Source of the DNA: JAMWDF01 sp964645405
GTDB lineage: Bacteria; Ratteibacteria; UBA8468; B48-G9; DSTR01
Assembly (NCBI GenBank): GCA_964645405.1
Contig: CAZYCA010000044.1
Span: 310,001-374,000, forward strand
Length of the DNA stretch: 64,000 nt
Reading direction: 5' to 3'
This document shows, piece by piece, positions 25,047-33,542 of this stretch (positions within the stretch are counted from its first letter, which is position 1; each line of letters opens with the position of its first letter). The notes under the pieces are model-generated. The model was not told the origin of the DNA and ran no database searches. It saw only the letters and a list, made by a program, of their open reading frames with translations. The translations under genes were made by a program, and so were the position numbers.

Positions 25047-26402
25047 ATGGAATGGAAAGGTAAACGCGTGCTGGTGGTAGGACTGGGTGAAACCGGCTGG
25101 GCAGTGGCTAAATGTCTGAAAAATAAAGGAGTACAGGTTACAATCACAGAAAAAAACTCCAGTCCGTTTATGCAGGAAAAAGCCAGGTGTTTAAGGGAAG
25201 AGGGAGTGGAAGTAGAGCTTGGTTCCCATAAAGAGTCATCCGTGAAAGATTGTGACCTTGTAGTTCCCAGCCCGGGAGTACCTGCGGATAGCTTGCCACT
25301 GAAGCTGGCTAAAGCCCTGAAAAAACCGGTTCTAAGTGAAATTGAGGTAGCCTTCCGGCTTTCCGCCAGTAAAAAAATCATTGCCGTAACAGGAACCAAC
25401 GGTAAAACAACCACAAGCAGTCTTCTTGGCTTTCTTCTGCATAAGGCCAAACTGCCTTACCTGGTTTGCGGGAATATCGGGAATCCTTTCATTGGTGAAC
25501 TGAATAATTTAACTTCTGCTACCTGGGTAGTTTTAGAAGTAAGTAGTTTTCAGCTGGAGTATGTAGAAGAGTTTAAGCCCCAAATCGGGATTTTGCTTAA
25601 TGTCACCGCAGACCATCTTGACCGTTACCGCACAATGGAAGAATATTTTCAGGCAAAGGCGCGGCTTTTTTCCAGACAGCAGATGGATGACTGGGCGGTA
25701 TTAAATTATGATGATTTTTTCTGCCAGTCACTGAGAGAAAGAATCAGTGCCAGGAAAATCTTTTTCAGTCTGGAGACGAGAAACAAAGGACTCTGGTATC
25801 AGGACCAGGAAGTCTGGTCCAGTTTGAAAGGGAAGGAAGAAAAAGTTTGTAGTCTGAAAGATGCAGTCTTGTTTGGAAAGGGCAATCTTCAGAATATGCT
25901 GGCAGTATCAGCAGTGGGCACAATTCTAAATCTGGGTCGTGGTGTCCTGGAAGAAACATTCCAGCAGTTTCCACCCCTGCCTCACCGGATGGAAAAGGTT
26001 GCCCGGATAGACGGTATCTGTTTTGTTAATGATTCCAAAGCGACAAATGTGGATTCTGTGAAGAAAGCACTGGAAACATTTCCTGACAGAAGTGTAGTCC
26101 TTATCATGGGTGGTAAGGATAAAGGATTTTCTTTTAGCGAACTGCAAGACCTGGTAAGAAAGAAGGTTTCTTATCTCCTTGTTCTGGGAGAAACGGCAAA
26201 AAAGATTAGCGAGCAACTGGGAGACTGCGGAGTGCCTATTGTTTTTGTTTCCAGTCTGGTGGAAGCAGTCAAGACAGGATATGAGAAAGCCAGAGTTGGA
26301 CAAACTGTACTTCTGTCTCCTGGTTGTTCTTCCTTTGACATGTTTACCAATTACAAGGAGCGAGGCGATGTCTTTAAGAACGCGGTCAAGGCTCTACGAT
26401 AG
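25047..26402 (+). CDS. murD: UDP-MurNAc-L-alanine--D-glutamate ligase MurD
   Basis: Adds D-Glu to UDP-MurNAc-L-Ala. 451 residues. VVGLGETGWAVA and SPGVP at the N-terminus, ATP loop VTGTNGKTTTSSLLG, EVSSFQLEY, NVTADHLDRY, PHRMEKVA and NDSKATN are present. The ftsW start lies 35 bases inside its end. MurC, which supplies its substrate, is not in the window. Confidence 0.96.
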   Translation: MEWKGKRVLVVGLGETGWAVAKCLKNKGVQVTITEKNSSPFMQEKARCLREEGVEVELGSHKESSVKDCDLVVPSPGVPADSLPLKLAKALKKPVLSEIEVAFRLSASKKIIAVTGTNGKTTTSSLLGFLLHKAKLPYLVCGNIGNPFIGELNNLTSATWVVLEVSSFQLEYVEEFKPQIGILLNVTADHLDRYRTMEEYFQAKARLFSRQQMDDWAVLNYDDFFCQSLRERISARKIFFSLETRNKGLWYQDQEVWSSLKGKEEKVCSLKDAVLFGKGNLQNMLAVSAVGTILNLGRGVLEETFQQFPPLPHRMEKVARIDGICFVNDSKATNVDSVKKALETFPDRSVVLIMGGKDKGFSFSELQDLVRKKVSYLLVLGETAKKISEQLGDCGVPIVFVSSLVEAVKTGYEKARVGQTVLLSPGCSSFDMFTNYKERGDVFKNAVKALR

Positions 26403-27570
26403 AATCTGTATGACCAGCGGGATTTTGCTGATTTTAGGCACAGTAGTTGTTCTCAGTTCCTCCACAGGGTCAGCAATTGAAAGAACAGGTAATCCGCTTT
26501 ACTACTTCCAGAGGCATCTTCTCTGGCTGGCGATTGGCGGGCTGGCTATGGTGGGAGTTAACAAATTTGGTATCAACAGGCTGGAAAGAAGCAGCTGTTT
26601 CCTTCGCTGGATTTTTATTGGTTCTGTCCTGCTTCTTCTGGTTCCCGTATTCGCGAAAACTTTACGGTGGGTTATCATAGGTCCTTTCAGTTTTCAGCCA
26701 GCAGAACTGGTGAAGCTTACCTTTATTCTTTTCCTTTCAGACTATTTGAGAAAAAACAGGCATCTGAGCTATAAGGCAAAAAATCTTTTCTGGCCTGTGT
26801 TTTCCTTTCTGGTGGTAACAGGGATTCTCCAGCTGCAGAAAGACCTGGGAACCTTTGTCATTATCTTTCTCTTGTTGGGTCTTCTTCTGCTGCTGTCCGG
26901 GCAACCAAAAAAACATTTAATTTTCCTCGGTTCTTGCGGGGTTGTTCTTTTTATTCTCTTGATCTTCCTTTTTCCGTACCGGCTGGTACGGGTAGTCTCT
27001 GTATTCAGTGGAGCAAAGGACGTTATGGGGAAGGATTATCAACCGTTTCAGTCTAAGGTAACATTAGGAACAGGTGGGCTTGTTGGACGGGGGATAGGTG
27101 CTGGTTTGGCGAAACTTCTTTATTTACCAGAGGCGCACAAAGACTATGTTTACGCTGTTGTGGGGGAAGAAATGGGGCTGGTGGGAACTTCTATGGTTCT
27201 CCTATTTTTTGTTATTTTGACTTTTTCCGGGTTAGAACTGGCACTGAGAGCCAGGAGTGATTTTCAACGTTTCCTGGCTGCTGGGATTGGCGGCTTATTC
27301 GGTTTTCAATTTCTGCTTCATGCCAGTGTTGTGCTGTGTATAGTCCCGGCCAAAGGTACCACCTTACCTTTTTTCAGCGTGGGTGGGTCCTCTTTACTGG
27401 TTAATCTGATTGGTCTGGGAATTCTTCTGAGTATTGCCAGGCAGACATGTTTTCCAGCATCTTTAGATGACTTACAGGAATCTTCTCTTCTGGAGTATGA
27501 AAGGGCCAGGCATTTTACCTGGCGCCGTTATAGACCCCTTCGTTTGAGACTTCCATTTTTTTCCAGGTGA
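26368..27570 (+). CDS. ftsW: Septal SEDS glycosyltransferase FtsW
   Basis: Peptidoglycan polymerase partner of FtsI. 400 residues, about ten transmembrane helices. QPAELVKLTFILFLSDYL, KVTLGTGGLVGRGIG, PEAHKDYVYAVVGEEMG and GTTLPFFSVGGSSLL are SEDS signatures. The ATG at 26368 has AAGGAG seven bases upstream. Its 3' end overlaps the convergent gene by 43 bases. murG and murC, which usually follow, are missing. Confidence 0.95.
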   Translation: MSLRTRSRLYDRICMTSGILLILGTVVVLSSSTGSAIERTGNPLYYFQRHLLWLAIGGLAMVGVNKFGINRLERSSCFLRWIFIGSVLLLLVPVFAKTLRWVIIGPFSFQPAELVKLTFILFLSDYLRKNRHLSYKAKNLFWPVFSFLVVTGILQLQKDLGTFVIIFLLLGLLLLLSGQPKKHLIFLGSCGVVLFILLIFLFPYRLVRVVSVFSGAKDVMGKDYQPFQSKVTLGTGGLVGRGIGAGLAKLLYLPEAHKDYVYAVVGEEMGLVGTSMVLLFFVILTFSGLELALRARSDFQRFLAAGIGGLFGFQFLLHASVVLCIVPAKGTTLPFFSVGGSSLLVNLIGLGILLSIARQTCFPASLDDLQESSLLEYERARHFTWRRYRPLRLRLPFFSR

Positions 27571-28382
27571 GAAGTCTTTTCTAAGAGGAGGGTGAAACGG
27601 CCGGTAGTATAGACGGGAAGGGTTAGTTCCTCGGCTGTTTTCTGTTCCGGACCAGGCGGCATATGGAAAACGGTCTGAAGAGAAAAACTAAAATTTCCAG
27701 TAAACTTGATTAGTTCACCTGCAGCCCGGTCAAAGGTAAATATTCCCCCGGCAAGATTTTTCCCCTGGAGGGAAACGGTAATGTCCTTCTCGCTTTTCGT
27801 TTTCCTGATATTCTGACCAGCAGCCAGCCTGATGAAAGCCTGACCATTTTTTTCCCCGGTGTAGGTATAAGTAAACTCAAATTCACCCAGGGGTAAGCCG
27901 GGAAAATTTAGTGAGCCAATACTCTGTTTCCAGGATGACCCGGGGTTTAAAGAAGAGGAAGAAAATTTCGGCAACAAGTTAAGGAACTGAAAAAGGTTGA
28001 TGGCTGCCGGGGTAATCTGCTCTGACCCGGTTATATTACCCTGATTGTCCATGGTGAGTCGTAAAACTCCGAATAAAGGCGAACATTGTGTTTCAGAAGA
28101 ACTTAAGTCCTCCAGGATATTGGCTCCAACTTTTACCAGGCTCCTGCGGGTTTCCAGACGGAGACAAACAATCCCCTGATTTACTTCTTCCGGGATAATT
28201 AAAAGATGGGTACTTATGGAAAGATTACTTTTCTCCTCAGTTTTTCGCTGGTAGGAGTAGCTGGTAGTTCCTTGCAGTTGCAGTTTGTACTCCAGAATCT
28301 GTCCGACTCTAAATCTGTACCAGGCAGTCTCTTGTGCTAAAAGAAGTGCCGGGGACAGTAAGCAAAGAAAAATTTCTTTCAT
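27528..28382 (-). CDS. Secreted hypothetical protein
   Basis: 284 residues with a short signal peptide (MKEIFLCLLSPALLLAQE) and a beta-rich remainder (GQILEYKLQLQG, FEFTYTYTGEKNG, FTGNFSFSLQTVF). I recognise no named domain with confidence; the pattern resembles secreted proteins that begin with a 'yrf..G..l.Ykl' strand. It starts by ATGA overlap with the aminotransferase gene, so it is cotranscribed with it, and its last 14 codons lie antisense to the end of ftsW. Confidence 0.75.
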   Translation of the reverse strand: MKEIFLCLLSPALLLAQETAWYRFRVGQILEYKLQLQGTTSYSYQRKTEEKSNLSISTHLLIIPEEVNQGIVCLRLETRRSLVKVGANILEDLSSSETQCSPLFGVLRLTMDNQGNITGSEQITPAAINLFQFLNLLPKFSSSSLNPGSSWKQSIGSLNFPGLPLGEFEFTYTYTGEKNGQAFIRLAAGQNIRKTKSEKDITVSLQGKNLAGGIFTFDRAAGELIKFTGNFSFSLQTVFHMPPGPEQKTAEELTLPVYTTGRFTLLLEKTSHLEKNGSLKRRGL

Positions 28383-29533
28383 GAAATTTTCTGCACTGCC
28401 TGACGGAGTTTTTCCACTGCCTTTTGAAGATTCTCCATACTGGTGGCAAAGGATATCCTGATATAGGAATCTGCGCCAAATTCTTTACCTGGTACTACAG
28501 CGAGAAGATATTCTTCCAGAAGCCGGCTGGCTAACTCTGTGGAAGAAAAATGTCCCCAGGAAAGGAAAATATAAAACGCACCCTCAGGTCTGGGATAGGA
28601 AATTTGTGCTGGAAGGTTCTGCAGAAGAAACAACCGGCGACGGGAGAATTCTTCCACCATTTTTTCGTAAAGATCATTCTTTGCCTGTAAAGCTACTATG
28701 GCTGCCTTCTGGACAAAGGAAACTGGATTGGAGGTTGTCTGGCTCTGGATGCTGGCTATAGCAAGAGCAATTTCTCCCGGGGCCGCAACATAACCTAACC
28801 GCCATCCAGTCATGGAAAAAGTCTTGGAAAACCCATTGACGACAATGCACCGGTTTTGTATCTCCTTATCTAACGAGGCTATACTTACGGCTTTGTTACC
28901 ATCAAAAACAATTTTTTCATAAATTTCATCAGAGATACACAAAATGTTATTTGCCAGAAGAATTTCTGCCAGCTTCTCCAATTCTTTTCTGGTATAAACC
29001 ACGCCGGTAGGATTACAGGGAGAATTCAGAATAAATGCTTTGGTCCTGGGGTTTATCAACTCCTTTAAGTGGTCAAGGTCTGCAGTAAACCGCTCGTTGC
29101 GCGCACAGATGACCGGCTTACCGCCAGCCAGTTTCACCATTTCCGGGTAACTAACCCAGTATGGTGCCGGGATAATCACCTCGTCTCCCTGGTCCAGGAT
29201 AGCCAGCATGACATTAAAAAGGGAATGTTTGGCTCCGTTGGAAACGATAATCTGCTCCGGTTGATACCGCAAGCCGTTTTCCCGGAAAAGTTTTTCACAG
29301 ATAGCCTCACGCAGCTGGCTGATACCGCTGGAATCAGTGTATTTGGTAAAACCCTGCTTCAGTGCCTCTATGCAGGCCTGTTTGATTTCTAAAGGAGTAT
29401 CAAAATCTGGTTCTCCAGCGGAAAGGTTAATTACTTCCACCCCGTTTTGTTGCATCTGGCGGGCTTTACGATTAATGGTAAGTGTGGCGGAAGGTTGAAT
29501 TTCTTGCGCCCTGAAAGAAACAAATTTTCTCAT
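28379..29533 (-). CDS. aspC: PLP-dependent aspartate aminotransferase-type enzyme
   Basis: Fold-type I aminotransferase, 384 residues. The PLP lysine is in NGFSKTFSMTGWRLGY, the cofactor Asn/Asp region in NSPCNPTGVVY and ISDEIYE, and the substrate-carboxylate arginine in YIRISFA. These fit the class Ib aspartate aminotransferases. AGGAG precedes the ATG. It follows pckG after 12 bases; together they link oxaloacetate to PEP and aspartate, which is an inference from context. Confidence 0.92.
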   Translation of the reverse strand: MRKFVSFRAQEIQPSATLTINRKARQMQQNGVEVINLSAGEPDFDTPLEIKQACIEALKQGFTKYTDSSGISQLREAICEKLFRENGLRYQPEQIIVSNGAKHSLFNVMLAILDQGDEVIIPAPYWVSYPEMVKLAGGKPVICARNERFTADLDHLKELINPRTKAFILNSPCNPTGVVYTRKELEKLAEILLANNILCISDEIYEKIVFDGNKAVSIASLDKEIQNRCIVVNGFSKTFSMTGWRLGYVAAPGEIALAIASIQSQTTSNPVSFVQKAAIVALQAKNDLYEKMVEEFSRRRLFLLQNLPAQISYPRPEGAFYIFLSWGHFSSTELASRLLEEYLLAVVPGKEFGADSYIRISFATSMENLQKAVEKLRQAVQKIS

Positions 29534-29545
29534 TTTTTGCTCCTG

Positions 29546-31426
29546 TTACTCCACCGGAAAGCACTCCGGATGGGCCCGGGGACCAAATTTTTGTTCGGCT
29601 TCCTGCAATCTTTTTCTTTGCTGTGCGAGAATCTCAGATACTTCCTCTGGTGCGTCAGCCACATTTTTTTGGTGAAACTTCTCAACCCTGGCAAGTTTTT
29701 CCAGGTTTTCCGGCACCCGCAGGGTAAACTGCTTGACATAATCCTGCTGCCTGTACTCTTTATTCAGAACCTGGTGAAAGAGTGCACGCAAATCTTCAAA
29801 ACAGGGAATGTAACCTGTGGGTGCACGTCTTGCTTTTACCTCACCATGGATGCGTAGCTCCATCCATTTAATCCAGACATGCTTATCTTTTACTTCGTTA
29901 ACAAAATTTCCTTTTTCGTCGCGCAGAAAATAGTTAACTGCAAAAATAAAAGGGGGTTTTTTCAGTTTATTGCCAAAAACCAGATTATTCTGGATGTATT
30001 TTCCCAGAGGAATAGAAACGAAATCCTGAATGGACATAAGGTTAATTTCCTGGATACCTTCCTGCCCAATGATAGCATAGGTGGTTTCAGTTTCCAGGCA
30101 GGCTCCATAAGCAACTATTCCATGCTGCCAGTTAAAACTTTGCTGACAGGGGAACCAGGCAGAAGCATCCCTTCCTCCATAAATGATACCGGAAAGTTCC
30201 ACTCCTTCGGGATTGTTGAGGTTTTCATCGCAGTTTTCTAAGTTCTTCAGGGCTACCGTGTAACGAGCATTCTTATGAGCAAAAGGTATTTCGTTTCCCT
30301 GGTCATCTTTTTTACCGGAAAACCATTCTCCAGAAAAATTGTAGCCGCTATCAGGTACAGGGATACCCATTCCCAGCCAGTAAGGACGTCCATCTTTAAT
30401 CAGAACATTGGAGAAGATAACTTCCCCTGGACTGGTTAAGATTTTCCAGATGATGGGGTCATCTTTGGCGTTGACGTTTTGAATGATACCAAAGATACCA
30501 GACTCTGCGTTCACCGCCCGGCACTGGCCATCTATGGCTCGGAAATAAGCGATATCATCTCCCAGGATGGTCTCTCCTGGCAGCATAGCAGTAGAGGTTT
30601 TCCCGCAGGCACTGGGAAAAGCACCAGCCAGATAAGTTTTCCGCTGGTGCGGACCTTTGACTCCCATCAGAAACATATGTTCTGCCAGCCACCCTTCTTT
30701 ATCGGCTTTCCTTATAGTTAACCGGAGAGCCAGTTTTTTTAAACCCACAGTATTTCCTGCATACTGAGTATTCACGCTATAAACTGTGTTGGTGAGGTAA
30801 TCTATATATATACGTTTCTTTTCCGGTTCAGCACTTGTCATTCTCTTATTCAATTTTCCTGCTGAATGTAAGGTTGCCAGAAAATCAGCCTTCTGTCCCA
30901 GACGTTTAAATTCTTCATAACCCGGTCTGTATAGCAGATTCAGAGAGTGGGAGACATAATAGGAATCAGTGCATTCCACACACGGAATACTGAAGACAGA
31001 ATTAGCTGGTCCTAATGTCAGAAAACGGACAATCATGGTGCGACCCTTCATAGAACCCCGGAGTAGATTCCTTATTTCTGCCAGTCCGGTTTCTCTTTCT
31101 ATCTGGTTTAAAGCAGGGCTTAGTTTGTCTGATTCAGGCACAAGATATTTAGTTACCTCTCTGTCTCTTCCCTGGTCCTGGATACCGTCAAAATGGACAG
31201 TATGACCAGGGATAGCTAAAGGTATCTCCTCACCCAGAGATATGGCTTGCTGGCGGCTGTATTCTATATCTTCCGGGGAATCTGTGCTCACCCAGATATT
31301 TTCCGGTTCACACAGTTTTATTGCTTCCGCGATGAAGGAATGAAGTTTTTGATTCTCAATGGCAGCTAAAAGCTGGTAACTTCTGAAAGAAATTTGCTCT
31401 CTGAGACTGTTTAGAGCATCTGACAT
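29546..31426 (-). CDS. pckG: Phosphoenolpyruvate carboxykinase (GTP)
   Basis: Interconverts oxaloacetate and PEP with GTP. 626 residues from the ATG at 31426, which has AAAGGAG upstream; longer in-frame extension runs into the promoter. GTP-type landmarks are the P-loop FPSACGKTSTAML with its reactive cysteine, the second metal/phosphate site ILGDDIAYF, and SYYVSHSLNLL. First gene of the pckG-aspC-hypothetical operon. Confidence 0.96.
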   Translation of the reverse strand: MSDALNSLREQISFRSYQLLAAIENQKLHSFIAEAIKLCEPENIWVSTDSPEDIEYSRQQAISLGEEIPLAIPGHTVHFDGIQDQGRDREVTKYLVPESDKLSPALNQIERETGLAEIRNLLRGSMKGRTMIVRFLTLGPANSVFSIPCVECTDSYYVSHSLNLLYRPGYEEFKRLGQKADFLATLHSAGKLNKRMTSAEPEKKRIYIDYLTNTVYSVNTQYAGNTVGLKKLALRLTIRKADKEGWLAEHMFLMGVKGPHQRKTYLAGAFPSACGKTSTAMLPGETILGDDIAYFRAIDGQCRAVNAESGIFGIIQNVNAKDDPIIWKILTSPGEVIFSNVLIKDGRPYWLGMGIPVPDSGYNFSGEWFSGKKDDQGNEIPFAHKNARYTVALKNLENCDENLNNPEGVELSGIIYGGRDASAWFPCQQSFNWQHGIVAYGACLETETTYAIIGQEGIQEINLMSIQDFVSIPLGKYIQNNLVFGNKLKKPPFIFAVNYFLRDEKGNFVNEVKDKHVWIKWMELRIHGEVKARRAPTGYIPCFEDLRALFHQVLNKEYRQQDYVKQFTLRVPENLEKLARVEKFHQKNVADAPEEVSEILAQQRKRLQEAEQKFGPRAHPECFPVE

Positions 31427-31459
31427 ATTTTCTCCTTTTGTTAGCTCCGAGAATATTTG

Positions 31460-31489
31460 AGCATAACATATTTCCTCCTGCCTGGTCAA
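31460..31489 (-). promoter_or_regulatory. pckG promoter
   Basis: Minus strand TTGACC (31489-31484), 18-bp spacer, TATGCT (31465-31460). Transcription would start about 26 bases before the pckG ATG, upstream of its AAAGGAG site. Confidence 0.6.
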
Positions 31490-31551
31490 ACTGCGTACTA
31501 AACAAAAATTTATTCTTGCCGTCAAAATTATGTTAAACTTCCTTTTCAAAA

Positions 31552-33009
31552 ATGAGACGCATATCTGCTCTGCTTGCTTGCTCTCTCCTTGTTATTATTT
31601 TTACCTGGAAGCAGCCTTCTGCTGAGGTTGTCCGGGTTAGATACAACAAAAATTCTCCTACCCTCGGGATTCAGGAGGCAGTGGATTCTTTATCCGGTAA
31701 AGGCGGAACAGTTTTTGTCCCGGCTGGTCGTTACATCTTAAGGTGCCCGGTTTTTCTGGATGCCAGTCACAGCAATCTGACCATTACCGGGGAAGGGGAA
31801 GCTACCATCCTGGAGACAGATGCCTATGAGTACAGGCTAAACCTGGTTGCTGATGGTAAAACCGGGCAGAAGCATATTCTGGTTGATGATACTTCTTTTG
31901 TGAAAATCGGAGACGGCCTCTACATTTATGAAAATGGTAACGATTTTGGTGCCGGTACAGTAGTCAGGGTTACCGGTATCCATGGAAAGCTGCTTGCTCT
32001 TAACAGTCCCCTTATTGATACCTACAATGTGAAAAACCAGGCTATTGCCAGACACATTTTTAATGTATTCTGTGCTCATAGTGTGGTTAATCTGACTATC
32101 CGGAATTTGAAATGTCTTGGCAACCTCAGGAGAACATTTACTACCAGTAGCTGGGTAGGGAACTCCGTATTTTTTCTTGATGGTGCAAATATAACTATCA
32201 GGGAAGTAACCGTCCAGGACAGTCCGGCTGATGGTATTTATATTGGTGGGCATAATGGTGTTAAGGTTGTGGACTGCCGGTTAGAAAATATTGCTCAGCG
32301 AGGCATTCACCTGGCTGGACACCGTGGTCAGCAAAGAATGGGCGGGACAGTTTCGGGAAATATCATCAGTAAGGTAGGAGATTATGGGATTTATCTCTGT
32401 GACAACTGTCGGGGCCTGGTGTTAAAGGGAAACAGGATTTTTGATACTGGCTTTTATGAAGGTCCGGCTGGAAGAATCACCCATACCGAAGAGATTCCTC
32501 CCGCGGATATGGCAAGAACAGGGCTACTGAAAAATTTGTTGCCTGCCTGTACCAGACCTGCTGGAATTGGGGGTCTGGGTGCTGGTGGTGATGCTGATAA
32601 TCTTATCGCCGAAAACATTATTTATCGCATTAAAGGCAGCGGTATCGCCTTCCAGCGCTGGGTTACAGAGAACCAGCCCGGTCGCAATATGGTTATCATC
32701 GGTAACAACATTTTTAATGTTACCGGACCGGGTATTTTTGTTTATGGAGGTTCGGGAATCCTCGTTTCAGGAAATACAATCTCCCGGAGTGGAACAGGAC
32801 TGACGATAAAAGCAAGCAGTTACTGTTACATCCAGGGAAATTTCATCAACCAGGCAGGAGCTGGTATCCAAATTTATTCCTTTCAGTCGTGGGTAGAAAA
32901 AAATATTATTTCTCACAATAGCATTCTTGACTGCCCGAAAGCAATAGTCAAGGCAGGTCAGGTCCGGAATAACATAGTGAAGGATAATTACTTTTTGCGG
33001 AGTGAATAG
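31552..33009 (+). CDS. Secreted right-handed parallel beta-helix protein
   Basis: 485 residues with a signal peptide (MRRISALLACSLLVIIF). The body is made of repeating N-x-I / G-I-x-V coil turns (GISGNIIS-like: VSGNIISKVGDYGIYL, VLKGNRIFDTGF, ISGNTISRSGTGLTI), the pectate lyase/NosD-type beta-helix fold. TVFVPAGRYIL near residue 60 is a common opening. Likely polysaccharide binding or cleaving outside the cytoplasm; no catalytic residues can be assigned. No clear Shine-Dalgarno. Confidence 0.85.
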   Translation: MRRISALLACSLLVIIFTWKQPSAEVVRVRYNKNSPTLGIQEAVDSLSGKGGTVFVPAGRYILRCPVFLDASHSNLTITGEGEATILETDAYEYRLNLVADGKTGQKHILVDDTSFVKIGDGLYIYENGNDFGAGTVVRVTGIHGKLLALNSPLIDTYNVKNQAIARHIFNVFCAHSVVNLTIRNLKCLGNLRRTFTTSSWVGNSVFFLDGANITIREVTVQDSPADGIYIGGHNGVKVVDCRLENIAQRGIHLAGHRGQQRMGGTVSGNIISKVGDYGIYLCDNCRGLVLKGNRIFDTGFYEGPAGRITHTEEIPPADMARTGLLKNLLPACTRPAGIGGLGAGGDADNLIAENIIYRIKGSGIAFQRWVTENQPGRNMVIIGNNIFNVTGPGIFVYGGSGILVSGNTISRSGTGLTIKASSYCYIQGNFINQAGAGIQIYSFQSWVEKNIISHNSILDCPKAIVKAGQVRNNIVKDNYFLRSE

Positions 33010-33029
33010 TTGTTCAGTTTTTCCTGCTG

Positions 33030-33058
33030 TTGCTTTTTCTTCTCGCTGAGGGTAAAAT
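33030..33058 (+). promoter_or_regulatory. Promoter of the DUF948-ytxH pair
   Basis: TTGCTT (33030-33035), 17-bp spacer, TAAAAT (33053-33058), 20 bases before the ATG at 33079, which has its own GGGAGG site. Confidence 0.6.
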
Positions 33059-33078
33059 GAAAAACAAAGGGAGGCATT

Positions 33079-33333
33079 ATGCCTTACGACATAGTGATAA
33101 GATTTTGCTGGATAGTAATAACCATCTGCATTGCTTCTCTAACAGTTTATCTTTTTTCCACTCTCAGGCGTCTGAACAGGATTTTGAAAGATGTGGAAGA
33201 GGTAACAGGGAGAGTAAGACCGGTGGTGAGATTTCTCAGCAATGCATTACAAACAGGAAAAAATTTAATGAAAGTCTTATCTTTTTTTCGGGCAAGAAGA
33301 ACAAAGAACAGAAAGGGGGATAAAAATGGCTGA
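33079..33333 (+). CDS. Small membrane protein, DUF948-like
   Basis: 84 residues: one N-terminal transmembrane helix, then an amphipathic helical stretch (RRLNRILKDVEEVTGRVRPVV is split as RRLNRILKDVEEV and TGRVRPVV) and a basic tail. The layout fits DUF948, which is often paired with YtxH general-stress proteins as it is here. GGGAGG lies before the ATG; it overlaps the next gene by 8 bases. Confidence 0.72.
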   Translation: MPYDIVIRFCWIVITICIASLTVYLFSTLRRLNRILKDVEEVTGRVRPVVRFLSNALQTGKNLMKVLSFFRARRTKNRKGDKNG

Positions 33334-33541
33334 GAACGGAAATGAAGTCAAGGGTTTAGTAGCTGGAATGGTCATCGGAATGGCTCTTGGGGCAATTTTG
33401 GGCATTCTTTTTGCTCCTGTGAGCGGACAGGAAGCCAGAAATCGGCTGAAAGCTTTTCTGGAAGAATTACCTGAAAAGGCGAAAGATTTAGGGGAGAAAG
33501 CCAGACAGGTTTTGAAGAAAAAAGAGGAGCAACAGGTTTAA
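33326..33541 (+). CDS. YtxH-like small membrane protein
   Basis: 71 residues: glycine-rich hydrophobic segment GMVIGMALGAILGILFAP followed by the family's typical GQEARNRLK and a Lys/Glu-rich amphipathic helix. General-stress association is known for YtxH in Firmicutes; the role here is unknown. The stop codon lies inside a 22-bp palindrome shared with the convergent permease stop. Confidence 0.8.
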   Translation: MAENGNEVKGLVAGMVIGMALGAILGILFAPVSGQEARNRLKAFLEELPEKAKDLGEKARQVLKKKEEQQV

Positions 33542-33542
33542 G

